From the NCBI RefSeq assembly GCF_026340975.1, contig NZ_JAPEOS010000001.1, forward strand, positions 4,187,001 to 4,251,000: 64,000 bases of DNA. Reading direction: 5' to 3'. The DNA comes from Streptomyces sp. NBC_01214 (lineage in GTDB: Bacteria > Actinomycetota > Actinomycetes > Streptomycetales > Streptomycetaceae). The position numbers and the translations under genes were made by a program. A model generated the notes under the pieces. The model saw only the letters and a list, made by a program, of their open reading frames with translations, was not told the DNA's origin and ran no database searches. This document shows positions 1 through 8,472 of the stretch, piece after piece (position 1 is the first letter of the stretch; every line of letters begins with the position of its first letter).

Positions 1-179
1 GGGGTCGCGGCATGGCCGGGGACGTTCAGCCTCAACCAGTCCCGTCCCGCATGGCCCAGTACCGCCTCGGCGTACGGGGCACGCAGCTGGCCGACGCCAG
101 GGCGGGAGGGCGGGGGGACGGCAGCGGCGGGGACGGAAGTGGGGGAGGGGGTGCGGTGATCGGTCGTTCTGATGTTCAC
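1..179 (-). CDS. Partial Orn/Lys/Arg-decarboxylase-like PLP enzyme (N-terminus only)
   Basis: A GTG-started minus-strand frame runs off the left edge of the window, leaving 59 codons. After a Pro/Ser-rich start it reads LRAPYAEAVLGHAGRDWLRL and then NVPGHAAT. That layout, an aromatic/Ala helix followed by a VPGH turn, is the N-terminus of aminotransferase-fold Orn/Lys/Arg decarboxylases. The lysine that binds PLP lies outside the window. The gene diverges from the LysR regulator with about 70 bp between the two starts, so the regulator probably acts on it. The family call is inferred from a short fragment. Confidence 0.5.
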   Translation of the reverse strand, partial: MNIRTTDHRTPSPTSVPAAAVPPPSRPGVGQLRAPYAEAVLGHAGRDWLRLNVPGHAAT

Positions 180-251
180 CCCCGGAGCGTGACAGCCGTC
201 CAGCCATTGAGGAACGATGGACTTTTCGTTACCCCTCCATACGATGTCTAT

Positions 252-1169
252 ATGCTCGACGTCAGGCAGCTCCAGGTGCTCCGCTCCATCGCGCAGGAGG
301 GCTCGCTTGCCGCAGCAGGCCGCGCACTGCACTACAGCCAGCCCACGATCACCCACCACCTCGCCGCCCTGGAAGCCCACTTCAGCGCCCGGCTCGTCCA
401 GCGCGGACCGCGCGGCGCCACGCTGACCGAGCTCGGCGAAGCCCTGCTGCCGCACGCCGAAGCCGTGCTCGACCGGCTGCGCCACGCCGAGCTGGAGGTG
501 CGCAACCTCGCCGAGCGCGGCATGCGCACCCTCCACATCGGTACGTTCCCCACGGCGGGCGCCCTGCTGCTGGCCCCCGCGGTCAAACGCCTCCACCGGC
601 AAGGGGTCCACATCTCGCTCACCGAGGGCGAGCTCCCCCTGCTGTTGCGCGGGTTGCGGGCCAGGGAGCTCGACGCCGCCCTCGTCTTCTCACAGCCGGG
701 CGACAGCCTCGATCTCGACGCGGACTTCGAAGTGCACCCGCTGCTGTCCGACCCGCTGCTCCTGGTCATGCCGGAGGACCACCCCTGCGCATCGCGGGAC
801 GAGGTGTCCCTCGGGGAGCTGCGGGACACCGCGTGGGTGGGCGCGGCCGACCCGCACGACCCCTGCGACCGCGTGCTGGCATGGGCGTGCGGCCAGGAGG
901 GGTACGAGCCCCTGCACGTGATGCGCACCGACGACTACGCGGTGGTCCAGGGCCTCGTCGCCGCGGGGACGGGCGTGGCCCTCGTTCCGCGGCTCGCCCT
1001 GGGACAGTCGAGGCCCGACCTGGTGGTCCGCCCCCTCGCCCGGCCCGATCTCGCCCGGGAGATCAGCGTCGCCGTACTGCGGTCCACCTCCGCCGGCGCC
1101 GCCCAGGAACTGATCGGGGCGCTACGGGAGCAGGCCGCGCTGATCGCGGACCGCTGGGCCGCGGCCTGA
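252..1169 (+). CDS. LysR-family transcriptional regulator
   Basis: A 305-residue DNA-binding regulator. The ATG at 252 is chosen because the winged HTH starts there (MLDVRQLQVLRSIAQEG), with the recognition region SLAAAGRALHYSQPTITHH at residues 18-36. An upstream in-frame extension is Gly-rich and lies over the divergent gene. Residues from about 90 to 300 form the periplasmic-binding-protein-like effector domain, including GVALVPRLAL, typical of LysR C-domains. Length matches the family norm of about 300. LysR proteins usually control the divergent neighbour, here the decarboxylase-like gene starting at 179. The effector cannot be read from sequence. Confidence 0.9.
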   Translation: MLDVRQLQVLRSIAQEGSLAAAGRALHYSQPTITHHLAALEAHFSARLVQRGPRGATLTELGEALLPHAEAVLDRLRHAELEVRNLAERGMRTLHIGTFPTAGALLLAPAVKRLHRQGVHISLTEGELPLLLRGLRARELDAALVFSQPGDSLDLDADFEVHPLLSDPLLLVMPEDHPCASRDEVSLGELRDTAWVGAADPHDPCDRVLAWACGQEGYEPLHVMRTDDYAVVQGLVAAGTGVALVPRLALGQSRPDLVVRPLARPDLAREISVAVLRSTSAGAAQELIGALREQAALIADRWAAA

Positions 1170-1263
1170 TCGCGCGACGCCCACCCGCTGTTGGCTCCGT
1201 GCGGCCCTCGCCCACGACACCGGCCGGTCTCACGGAGGCGCCGGCGCCCGCGGGGGCGGGCGG

Positions 1264-1875
1264 TCATTCCCCGGCGGCCGGTCCTCGCCCCGCACGGGCG
1301 TCGAGGACCGCCGCGGTGAAGCCCGCCAGCTGGGCCCGGAGCTCCTCGCGGGGTACGCCCTTTTCGCCGGCCAGGTGCGCCACCAGGTCGGCCCGGGTGG
1401 CCGCGAGCAGGGCGTGGGCGGGGAAGTCGGTGTCGGCCGGACCGGGGACGAGTCGCAGCAGGTCCCGGAGCAGGGTGTGCCACTGCTCGTAGTGCTCCGT
1501 CCGGTAGGGGCTGTCCGCGCCGCTCCCCTCCAAGGCCAGGGCGAGGTGGCGGTTGTCGAGTTTGAAGCACAAGAGGGCGTCGAGCAGGGCCGGTACGCGC
1601 CGGGCCGCCGGTGTGGCCGGCCCCAGGGGCTCAGGGCCCCGTTCGACCGCTTCCCTGATCGGTTCGAGCCGTGCCTCGTAGAGCGCGCGGATCAGTCCGC
1701 CCCGGTCGCCGAAGGCGCGGAAGAGCGTCGCCTTGCCGACGCCGGCCGCTGCCGCGATGTCGGCCATGGTCACGTCTTCGGGACTCCCGCAGTGGGTGAA
1801 CAGGGTGTCGGCGGCGGCGAAGACGGCCGCCCGGTTGCGGACCGCGTCCTTGCGCGGCTTGCGTTCGACGGGCAT
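1264..1875 (-). CDS. TetR/AcrR-family repressor
   Basis: A 203-residue regulator. The ATG at 1875 (MPVERKPRKDAVRNRAAV) is preferred; the frame is open further upstream, but that part would run through the operator region. The N-terminal HTH reads VTMADIAAAAGVGKATLFRA, the canonical TetR helix-turn-helix. The C-terminal part is a helical ligand-binding domain with no recognisable ligand signature. The gene diverges from a SnoaL/NmrA operon, and the shared 95-bp intergenic region carries two perfect palindromes, so it very likely represses both itself and that operon. The likely ligand is a small metabolite or redox-active compound handled by the NmrA-like protein (inference). Confidence 0.88.
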   Translation of the reverse strand: MPVERKPRKDAVRNRAAVFAAADTLFTHCGSPEDVTMADIAAAAGVGKATLFRAFGDRGGLIRALYEARLEPIREAVERGPEPLGPATPAARRVPALLDALLCFKLDNRHLALALEGSGADSPYRTEHYEQWHTLLRDLLRLVPGPADTDFPAHALLAATRADLVAHLAGEKGVPREELRAQLAGFTAAVLDARAGRGPAAGE

Positions 1876-1896
1876 CGGGTTCCCTCCGGTTGCAAA

Positions 1897-1913
1897 ACGG
1901 ACCGGCGGTCCGT
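1897..1913. promoter_or_regulatory. TetR operator, copy 1
   Basis: A perfect 17-bp inverted repeat, ACGGACCG-g-CGGTCCGT, lies 22 bp upstream of the TetR start. Its core is repeated 34 bp away (centre to centre) nearer the divergent gene. Placement between divergent genes supports an autoregulatory operator. Confidence 0.75.
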
Positions 1914-1931
1914 ATCTTGCGGGGAGAGAAG

Positions 1932-1946
1932 CGGACCGTCGGTCCG
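1932..1946. promoter_or_regulatory. TetR operator, copy 2
   Basis: A perfect 15-bp inverted repeat, CGGACCG-t-CGGTCCG, lies 25 bp upstream of the GTG at 1971. It has the same core as copy 1 with a different central base. Two sites suggest either cooperative binding or one site per promoter. Confidence 0.75.
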
Positions 1947-1970
1947 TATCGTAATGGACGGAGAACCGTC

Positions 1971-2411
1971 GTGCCCGCGACCACCACACCCCCGGATCTG
2001 TACCGCCACAGCCTCCGCCTGCTCCTGGACAAGGACATCGCCTCCTGGGTCGGCCTGTGGGCCGAGCACGGCGCCATGGAGTTCCCCTTCGCCCCTCCGG
2101 GCTGGCCCAGGAGGTTGGAGGGGCGGGAGGCCATCGCCGCCTACATGCGCAACTATCCCGACCACATCGACCTGCACGACTTCCCCGACCTGCGGATCCA
2201 CGAGACCACCGACCCGGGCACCCTCGTGGTCGAGATGCGCGGAGTGGGCCGCCTGGTCGCCACCGGGAGCCCCTTCGACATGACCTACATCGCCGTCGTG
2301 ACCGTCCAGGACGGGCAGTTCACCTCCTACCGCGACTACTGGAACCCCCTCGCCGTCCACGAACCCGGGGCGGCCTTCATGACGGACCCCACGAGGAGCA
2401 GCGCCCGATGA
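1971..2411 (+). CDS. SnoaL-like / NTF2-fold protein
   Basis: A 146-residue cytoplasmic protein of the SnoaL-like NTF2 fold, a cone-shaped barrel used by small isomerases, cyclases and scaffold proteins. Visible hallmarks are an N-terminal helix with WVGLWAEHGAMEFPFAPPG, then GREAIAAYM, and a C-terminal strand ending GQFTSYRDYWNPLAV. The GTG at 1971 is chosen: GGAG sits just upstream, and the open frame before it overlaps both operators. Its stop overlaps the next ATG (ATGA), so the two genes are translationally coupled. Regulation by the divergent TetR protein is likely. The substrate is unknown. Confidence 0.8.
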   Translation: MPATTTPPDLYRHSLRLLLDKDIASWVGLWAEHGAMEFPFAPPGWPRRLEGREAIAAYMRNYPDHIDLHDFPDLRIHETTDPGTLVVEMRGVGRLVATGSPFDMTYIAVVTVQDGQFTSYRDYWNPLAVHEPGAAFMTDPTRSSAR

Positions 2412-3325
2412 CCACCACCGCCCCCACGCCCCCGACCCGCACCACCCTGGTCATCGGCGCCACCGGCACCACCGGCAGCCGCACCACGGCGCACCTCGTC
2501 GCCGCCGGTCAGCGCGTCAAGGCCGGCAGCCGCCGGGCCACGCCGCTCCCGGGCGCCGATCCGGTCCGCTTCGACTGGTACGACCCCACCTGCTTCGCCG
2601 ATGCCCTCGCCGGGGCCGACCGGGTCTACCTCGTCCCGCCCATCGGCGACCCGGACCCGGCGGCGGTCATGCTGCCCTTCCTCGAACGGGCCCGCGCCTG
2701 CGGTGTGCGCCGCGCCGTACTGCTGAGCTCCTCGGCGATCACCGAGGGCGGCCCGGCGGTCGGACGGGTGCACCGGGCCCTCCCCGGCCTGTTCGACGAA
2801 TGGGCGGTACTGCGCCCCTCCTGGTTCATGCAGAACTTCACCGGCGCGCACGCCCACGCCGACGGCATCCGCGCCGACGGCGTCATCCGGACCGCGGCCG
2901 GGACGGGCCGCGTCGGATTCGTCGACGCCGACGACATCGCCGCCGTCGCGGCCCGCGCCCTCACCGACGACCGCGCGCCCGACACCGACCTGGTCCTCAC
3001 CGGGCCGCAGGCGCTGAGCCACGACGACGTCGCCGCACTCCTCACCGAGGTCACCGGCCGCCCGGTGGTGCACCACCAGCTCACCTACGAGGACATGCGC
3101 GACCGCCTGGCCGCGGTCATGCCGTCGGCGTTCGCCACGATGCTGGCCGGGATGGACCGGTCCATCGCCGAAGGCGCCGAGGACCGCACCACGGACACCG
3201 TCCACCGTCTCACCGGCCGCCCGCCGCACGACTTCCGGACGGTCGCCGTACGGGAGCTCTGCGGCCGGGCCGCCCCGGCGGGCGCGACCTCGGCGGACGC
3301 GGCCCCGACGAGGAGCGCCCCTTAG
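2408..3325 (+). CDS. NmrA-like NAD(P)-binding protein
   Basis: A 305-residue atypical short-chain dehydrogenase. Residues about 13-22 hold the dinucleotide-binding motif TLVIGATGTTGS, followed by the Rossmann pattern and the VRRAVLLSSSAI strand. The fold matches NmrA/quinone-reductase-like (QOR2-type) proteins, which sense or reduce with NAD(P)H; a Tyr-Lys catalytic pair is not evident. RPSWFMQNF is a typical family motif. The gene overlaps the SnoaL gene by 4 bp and shares its promoter. Its stop overlaps the stop of the convergent hydrolase gene. Role inferred: a redox or ligand-handling partner of the SnoaL-like protein. Confidence 0.85.
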   Translation: MTTTAPTPPTRTTLVIGATGTTGSRTTAHLVAAGQRVKAGSRRATPLPGADPVRFDWYDPTCFADALAGADRVYLVPPIGDPDPAAVMLPFLERARACGVRRAVLLSSSAITEGGPAVGRVHRALPGLFDEWAVLRPSWFMQNFTGAHAHADGIRADGVIRTAAGTGRVGFVDADDIAAVAARALTDDRAPDTDLVLTGPQALSHDDVAALLTEVTGRPVVHHQLTYEDMRDRLAAVMPSAFATMLAGMDRSIAEGAEDRTTDTVHRLTGRPPHDFRTVAVRELCGRAAPAGATSADAAPTRSAP

Positions 3326-4176
3326 CCGGAGGGGCCCGCGGCGGTGTGCTCGAGGATCGCGGCGACGATCGTCGCCCAGTCCGCTCGCTCGACCCCGTGC
3401 CCGGCATCCTCCAGGGCCAACAGCCGTCCCCCGGGGATCCGTTCCGCGAGTGCCCGGCCGTGTCGGAGCGGGAACATCGGATCGGCGGTCCCGTGGATCA
3501 CCAGCGCGGGTACGGCGATCGAGGACAGCGGAGCCTGCGCGATCGCGCCGTCCGGGAGCGCGTCGTGGTTGCGGGCCGCGCCGAAATCGTGGGCGCGCTC
3601 GACGTCGCGGCGGACCAGGTCGCGGGCGGCGGCCTCGTCGAACGGGCGCCGCCCGCCCGCGAGCACCCGTGCGTAGGCGACCTGGTGCTCCACCACCGCG
3701 TCGGCATCCGGCTCTTCGGCGTCGGCTGCCGAGACGAACCGTACGAACTCCTCGGTCGGCGGGGGCAGCTCAGGGCCGCCCGGCACGGCGCAGGACGTGC
3801 TGATCAGGACGAGCGACCGGACGCGGCCGGCGTGACCGAGCGCCAGCAGCTGCGCGAGCGCCCCTCCGGCCGAGACGCCCACGACGTGCGCGGCCGGGAC
3901 CTCGTGGGCGCGCAGCACGCGGACGGCGTCAGCGACCAGGTCCGCGGTCGTGTACCCGGGCTGGCCCGGCGGGTAGGTGACCGACCGGCCGGTGTCGCGG
4001 TGGTCGTAACGGATCACGAAGCGCCCGCCCGCGGCGAGCATCCGGCAGAAGCCCTCCTCCCACCAGAGCATCGAAGCACCCAGGCCCATGACGAGCAGGA
4101 CGGGCGGATCCGACGGATCGCCGAAGGACTCGGTGCACAGCCCGATGCCGTCCACCTCGATCACGCGCTCAGCCAT
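3322..4176 (-). CDS. Alpha/beta hydrolase
   Basis: A 284-residue cytoplasmic hydrolase. The nucleophile elbow GVSAGG, the oxyanion strand VLLVMGLGASMLWW near residue 30, the acid in the HGTADPMFPL segment, and the C-terminal histidine in EDAGHGVERADW give a complete Ser-Asp-His arrangement. The RYDHRDTGRSV motif is usual in esterase and haloperoxidase-like members. The gene converges on the NmrA-like gene with a 4-bp stop overlap. The substrate is not predictable. Confidence 0.87.
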   Translation of the reverse strand: MAERVIEVDGIGLCTESFGDPSDPPVLLVMGLGASMLWWEEGFCRMLAAGGRFVIRYDHRDTGRSVTYPPGQPGYTTADLVADAVRVLRAHEVPAAHVVGVSAGGALAQLLALGHAGRVRSLVLISTSCAVPGGPELPPPTEEFVRFVSAADAEEPDADAVVEHQVAYARVLAGGRRPFDEAAARDLVRRDVERAHDFGAARNHDALPDGAIAQAPLSSIAVPALVIHGTADPMFPLRHGRALAERIPGGRLLALEDAGHGVERADWATIVAAILEHTAAGPSG

Positions 4177-4392
4177 CGTCGCTCCTCCTCGCCCGTCCCA
4201 TGATGCCCACGCGTGCGGGTCCGGAAGGCCGGTCGGCGCACTGCCCGGGCGGCCGGTGTTCGCCCGGACGGTCCAACGGGCGCGGGCTCCGGGGGGCGCC
4301 TACGCTGAAACGGCAACCCGCCGACACGCCCCTGGTCCCGCGGTCGGGGACGGCGCGTCCGGCTCAGTTCAGCACCGAAAGGCGGTTCCCAC

Positions 4393-4749
4393 ATGGCCAC
4401 CAGGTCTGACGCTCCCGTTCTCGACACGCTCGCCGCGATGACCATCGACTCCATCGAACACTGCAGCATGGACGAGAAGACGCTCATCACCACCCGCATC
4501 GCCGCCCTCGTCGCCATGGACGCCCCGGCCATCTCCTACTTGGCGCACATCAGCCCCGCGGTCAAGGCCGACTTCACCGTCGAGCAGCTGCAGGACGTGC
4601 TCGTCGCGATCGCCCCCGTCGTGGGCACCGCGCGCGTCATGTCGGCCGCGGGCCACATAGCCCAAGCGTTCGGCGTCGCCATAGCCATGCTCGAAAGCGA
4701 AGCTGAAGCCATGGCCGCCGCCGAAGAAGAAAGCCGCCACAAGTCCTGA
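4393..4749 (+). CDS. Carboxymuconolactone-decarboxylase-like (AhpD-fold) protein
   Basis: A 118-residue all-helical protein. The motif DEKTLITTRIAALVAMDAP and the VLVAIAPVVGTARVMSAAG helix match the carboxymuconolactone decarboxylase / AhpD fold. The CxxxH redox pair of true AhpD enzymes is absent; only one Cys, in IEHCSMDE, is seen, so peroxidase reductase activity is doubtful. The tail is Glu/Ala-rich. GAAAGG lies upstream of the ATG. It stands alone and is closed by a strong hairpin at 4793-4838. Role unknown. Confidence 0.75.
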   Translation: MATRSDAPVLDTLAAMTIDSIEHCSMDEKTLITTRIAALVAMDAPAISYLAHISPAVKADFTVEQLQDVLVAIAPVVGTARVMSAAGHIAQAFGVAIAMLESEAEAMAAAEEESRHKS

Positions 4750-4792
4750 TCCGTTCCCGACCTGAGCTGCGCGCCTGCCGCGACTGCCGAAC

Positions 4793-4838
4793 CTGCTGCG
4801 CCTGCCGTACCCGGCACCGGGAACGGCAGGCGCAGCAG
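4793..4838 (+). terminator. Rho-independent-type hairpin
   Basis: A perfect 16-bp stem (4793-4808 with 4823-4838) begins 43 bp after the preceding stop. Its 14-nt loop can fold five further G-C pairs. There is no T tract, which is common for streptomycete terminators. It separates the AhpD-like gene from the permease operon. Confidence 0.7.
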
Positions 4839-5037
4839 CCGGGCGGGGAAGTCCGCGAGTTGCGCATCGGCCTTGGCCCTCCCACGGGGACGCACGGACG
4901 CGCCGGCAGCCGGTACGGCGTGCTGCCGGCAGGTCCGCCACGTCCACCGGTTCCTCCGGACGGCCGAACCCGGCTCGCCCCCCGCGCGGGCCCGGGCGAG
5001 TCTTGACAGGATCGACCCTGTCGACCCGGAGGCCCCC

Positions 5038-6513
5038 TTGAGCGCGATGGATGTTCCCCTTCCGGACGATCGCCCCCAGGGCGTGCCGACCGAGGCCGCA
5101 GCGGCCAGGACCGGCACCCCCACGCTCACCTGGGTGACCCTCGCGATGATGACGACGGCCTCCGTCGCCAGCCTCCGCGCCGCGCCCACCATGGCCGTGT
5201 ACGGCCTGGCCTGCGTGTTCCTGTACCTCGTACCCGCGATCGTCTTCCTGCTGCCGACGTCGCTGGTCTCGGCGGAGCTCGCGTCGGGGTGGTCGGGCGG
5301 CGTGTACCGGTGGGTGAGCGAGGGCCTGTCGAAGCCGCTCGGGTTCCTCGCCGTGTGGTGCCAGTTCGCCATGACGATCTTCTACTACCCCAGCCTGCTG
5401 GCGTTCGTCGCGAGTACGTTGGCGTACGTCATCGATCCGGCCCTGGCCTCCAACGGCGTCTACACGGCCATCGTGATCGTCGTCCTCTACTGGACGGGCG
5501 TCTGGGTGTCCGCGCAGGGCACGAAGGCGTTGTCCGGGCTCGCCTCCTGGGGCCTGATCATCGGCACGCTCATCCCGGGCTCCCTGCTGGTGGTCCTCGG
5601 CATCGTGTTCCTCGGCCAGGGCAACCCGTCCGCCGCCCCGATGGGCGCCGCCAACATCTTCCCCGTCTGGACGGGCCTCGCCAGCCTGGTGCTCATCGTC
5701 AACAACTTCCTGAGCTACTCGGGCATGGAGATGAACGCCGTCCACGTCTCGTCGCTGAAGGACCCACCGCGCGAGTTCCCCAAGACGATGTTCCTCGCGA
5801 TGGGGATGGTGCTGCTGATCTTCATCCTGCCGGCCCTCGCCATCAGCTGGGTGGTCCCCGCCGACCAGCTGTCGCTGACCGCGGGCGTCATGCAGGCCTT
5901 CGACGCGTTCTTCTCCTACTTCCACATCGGCTGGCTGACCCCGATCGCCGCGGTGGCCCTGGTGGCCGCCTCCCTGGGCGGGATGCTGACCTGGCTGGCC
6001 GGCCCGTCCAAGGGCCTGCTGCTGATCTCGCGTCAAGAGGGCTACCTGCCGCCGTTCCTGCAACAGCTCAACAGCCACGGCGTCCAGCAGAACATCCTCG
6101 TCACCCAGGGCATCGTCACCACCGTGATCGCGCTGATGTACGCGCTGATCCCCAACGTGTCCAGCGTCTACTGGATCTTCTCGGTGATCACCACCCAGGT
6201 GTACTTGATCATGTACCTGCTGATGTTCCTGGCGGCCATGCGGTTGCGCAAGACCCACCCCGACCACCCGCGCGGATACCGCGCCCCGGCCCTGAGCCTG
6301 ATCTGCGTGGTCGGCTTCCTCGCCTCCGCCGCGGCCATGGTCATCGGGTTCGTGCCCTCCTCGCAGTTCGGCGGCGGCAGCGTCTGGAGCTACGTCGCCA
6401 TCGTCGGCGGCGGCCTGCTGCTCCTCGGGGTGGTCATCCCCTGGCTCTGCCTGCGGATGCGCAAGCCCAGTTGGCGCACCGCGGCCGCGGAGTCGACGGG
6501 AGACGTGGCATGA
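5038..6513 (+). CDS. APC-superfamily amino-acid permease/antiporter
   Basis: A 491-residue integral membrane transporter with about 12 hydrophobic segments. It resembles the glutamate/GABA-antiporter branch of the APC superfamily: the first helix reads TLAMMTTASVASLRAAPTMA, and helix 6 sits in NNFLSYSGMEMNAVHVSSLKDP, a substrate-site pattern of that branch. The TTG at 5038 is preferred because GGAGG lies 5 nt upstream; an ATG at 5047 is the alternative. It heads a three-gene operon, overlaps the next gene by 4 bp, and is followed by a dipeptidase-like enzyme, suggesting uptake and breakdown of a peptide or amino-acid derivative. Confidence 0.88.
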   Translation: MSAMDVPLPDDRPQGVPTEAAAARTGTPTLTWVTLAMMTTASVASLRAAPTMAVYGLACVFLYLVPAIVFLLPTSLVSAELASGWSGGVYRWVSEGLSKPLGFLAVWCQFAMTIFYYPSLLAFVASTLAYVIDPALASNGVYTAIVIVVLYWTGVWVSAQGTKALSGLASWGLIIGTLIPGSLLVVLGIVFLGQGNPSAAPMGAANIFPVWTGLASLVLIVNNFLSYSGMEMNAVHVSSLKDPPREFPKTMFLAMGMVLLIFILPALAISWVVPADQLSLTAGVMQAFDAFFSYFHIGWLTPIAAVALVAASLGGMLTWLAGPSKGLLLISRQEGYLPPFLQQLNSHGVQQNILVTQGIVTTVIALMYALIPNVSSVYWIFSVITTQVYLIMYLLMFLAAMRLRKTHPDHPRGYRAPALSLICVVGFLASAAAMVIGFVPSSQFGGGSVWSYVAIVGGGLLLLGVVIPWLCLRMRKPSWRTAAAESTGDVA

Positions 6514-6956
6514 GCCCCACCCGCTTCGCCTCCCAGCACAGGTGGATCTACATCGGCGCGATCGTCCTGCTCGTCGGCTTCGTCGTGGTGGGGCTGATCC
6601 AGTACAAGGCCGTACGGTCCACCAACCAGGCCCTGGACAAGGCCAACCAGCTCACGGACGAACTGGTCGCCGCCGGATTCACCCGGCCCGATCCCCACAC
6701 CCTGGCCCGCGCGCTCGGCGAGGACGGGGGCATCGTCTGCGAGGACCCCGCGTCCGCCCTCAAGTCGGCCCTGTGGAAGATCAACCTTTCCAACGGCGCC
6801 ACCGGACCCGGCCAGCGCCCGGTCATCGTCGACCGCCGGGCCGTCCAGGCGGAGGCGCTCGTGCTGAAGGTCTACTGCCCCGACACCCTGCACCGCATCC
6901 AGGACGAGATCAACGACCTGAAGACCGAACAGACGGTGAGGCGCGACGATGGCTGA
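6510..6956 (+). CDS. Small single-pass membrane protein
   Basis: A 148-residue protein with one N-terminal membrane helix (WIYIGAIVLLVGFVVVGLIQ, residues about 12-31), followed by a helical, probably extracytoplasmic domain with two cysteines (IVCEDPAS and KVYCPDT) that could pair. No known family was recognised. It overlaps the permease gene (ATGA) and the peptidase gene (8 bp), so it is translated with them. It may be an accessory subunit of the transporter (inference). Confidence 0.75.
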   Translation: MSPTRFASQHRWIYIGAIVLLVGFVVVGLIQYKAVRSTNQALDKANQLTDELVAAGFTRPDPHTLARALGEDGGIVCEDPASALKSALWKINLSNGATGPGQRPVIVDRRAVQAEALVLKVYCPDTLHRIQDEINDLKTEQTVRRDDG

Positions 6957-8352
6957 CCCCGCCCGCGACACGGCCGGCGCCGACCCCGACGCCGCCGCCC
7001 GCGCGCTCGCCCTCTCCCTCGCCGAGCGCATCGACGCGCTGATGCCCCGCGCCAAGTCCGACCTGGCCGAACTGGTCGCCATCCGCTCGGTGGCCGACCC
7101 CCGGCAGTTCCCTCCCGAGGAATGCGAGCGGGCCGCCCGGTGGGTGGCCGACGCGTTCACCGAGGCCGGCCTGATCGACGTACGCCTGGAAGAGACCGCC
7201 GACGGCAGCCACGCCGTCCTCGGCCACCGGCCGGGCCCGGAGGGCTCCCCGACCGTACTGCTGTACTGCCACTACGACGTGCAGCCGCCGCTCGGCGAAG
7301 CCGCCTGGACCTCTCCGCCGTTCACGCTCACCGAGCGCGACGGACGCTGGTACGGACGCGGCACCGCCGACTGCAAGGGCAACATCGTCATGCACCTCAC
7401 GGCACTGCGGGCCCTGGGCGACAACCTGCCCGTGGGGCTGAAGTTCGTCGCCGAGGGGTCCGAGGAGCAGGGCACCGGCGGGCTGGAAGCGTACGTGACC
7501 GCGCACCCGGGCGACATCTGCGCCGACGCGCTCCTCATCTGCGACACCGGCAACGCCGCCGTCGGCCGCCCCACCGCCACCACCGCGCTGCGCGGCCTCG
7601 CCAACGTCGTCGTCACCGTCACCACCCTCCGCGGCGACCTGCACTCGGGCATGTTCGGCGGTCCCGCCCCCGACGCCCTGGCGGCCCTGATCCAGATGCT
7701 CTCCACGCTGCGCGACGCCGACGGAGGCACCCGCATCGACGGCCTGGACTGCACCGGCACCTGGACCGGGGTGCCGTACGAGGAGGAGCAGTTCCGGGCC
7801 GACGCCTCCGTCCTGGACGGGGTCCGCCTCACCGGCTCGGGCTCGGTGGCGGACCGGCTCTGGGCGCGCCCGGCCGTGACGGTGCTCGGGATCGACTGCC
7901 CGCCCGTGGTCGGCTCCGCCGCCGCCGTACCGGCGAAGGCGCGGGCCCGGGTGAGCCTGCGCGTGCCACCGGGGACGGCCTCCGAAGCCGCGCTGGCCGC
8001 CCTCACCGCGCACCTGACGGCCGCCGCGCCCTGGGGAGCCCGCGTCTCGGTCGAGAAGGAGGGCACCGGGTCGCCGTTCCGCGCGGCTACCGACGGGCCG
8101 GCCTACCGGGCCATGGGACGGGCCATGGAGCAGGCGTACGGCCGCCCGATGGAGTTCCTGGGCCAGGGTGGCTCCATCCCCCTGTGCAACGTACTCGCCG
8201 GAACCTGCCCGGACGCGGAGATCATTCTCATGGGGGTGGAGGAGCCCCGCTGCCTGATCCACGCGCCCGACGAGAGCGTCGATCCGAGCGAGATCCGCAC
8301 CATGGCCCTCGTCGAGGCGCTCTTCCTCCTCGGCTACGCGTCGGCGCGCTGA
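6949..8352 (+). CDS. M20-family metallopeptidase (dipeptidase-like)
   Basis: A 467-residue cytoplasmic zinc peptidase. All M20 landmarks are visible: H108 and D110 in CHYDVQPP, bridging D141 in GRGTADCKGN, the catalytic/metal pair E172-E173 in EGSEEQG, D199 in ICDTGN, and the final metal histidine H438 in LIHAPDE. A lid/dimerisation domain lies between (GDLHSGMFGG). The layout matches carnosinase/succinyl-diaminopimelate-desuccinylase-like dipeptidases. It is the last gene of the permease operon, overlapping the small membrane protein by 8 bp. The hairpin at 8364 ends the operon. Confidence 0.92.
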   Translation: MADPARDTAGADPDAAARALALSLAERIDALMPRAKSDLAELVAIRSVADPRQFPPEECERAARWVADAFTEAGLIDVRLEETADGSHAVLGHRPGPEGSPTVLLYCHYDVQPPLGEAAWTSPPFTLTERDGRWYGRGTADCKGNIVMHLTALRALGDNLPVGLKFVAEGSEEQGTGGLEAYVTAHPGDICADALLICDTGNAAVGRPTATTALRGLANVVVTVTTLRGDLHSGMFGGPAPDALAALIQMLSTLRDADGGTRIDGLDCTGTWTGVPYEEEQFRADASVLDGVRLTGSGSVADRLWARPAVTVLGIDCPPVVGSAAAVPAKARARVSLRVPPGTASEAALAALTAHLTAAAPWGARVSVEKEGTGSPFRAATDGPAYRAMGRAMEQAYGRPMEFLGQGGSIPLCNVLAGTCPDAEIILMGVEEPRCLIHAPDESVDPSEIRTMALVEALFLLGYASAR

Positions 8353-8363
8353 CACGGCGGAAA

Positions 8364-8394
8364 GCCGGAGCCGCGAACATCTCGCGGCTCCGGC
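8364..8394. terminator. Hairpin between convergent genes
   Basis: A perfect 12-bp stem (GCCGGAGCCGCG with CGCGGCTCCGGC) and a 7-nt loop start 12 bp after the peptidase stop. It probably also serves the convergent carotenoid oxygenase gene. Confidence 0.75.
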
Positions 8395-8472
8395 AACCGG
8401 CCCCGGGGGGAGGGCCGTTCTCGGTGGGCGGGGGTGGATGCGGCAGAGCGCGCTCGCATCCCCGCCCAGGGG

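Noticed and set aside
5003..5031. TTGACA upstream of the permease considered a promoter
   Set aside because: No -10 element at 16-18 bp spacing; probably chance.
4369..6267. Long minus-strand open frame over the permease
   Set aside because: It is an antisense shadow: composition is Gly/His/Asp/Arg-rich with no domain, while the plus-strand permease has clear membrane motifs.
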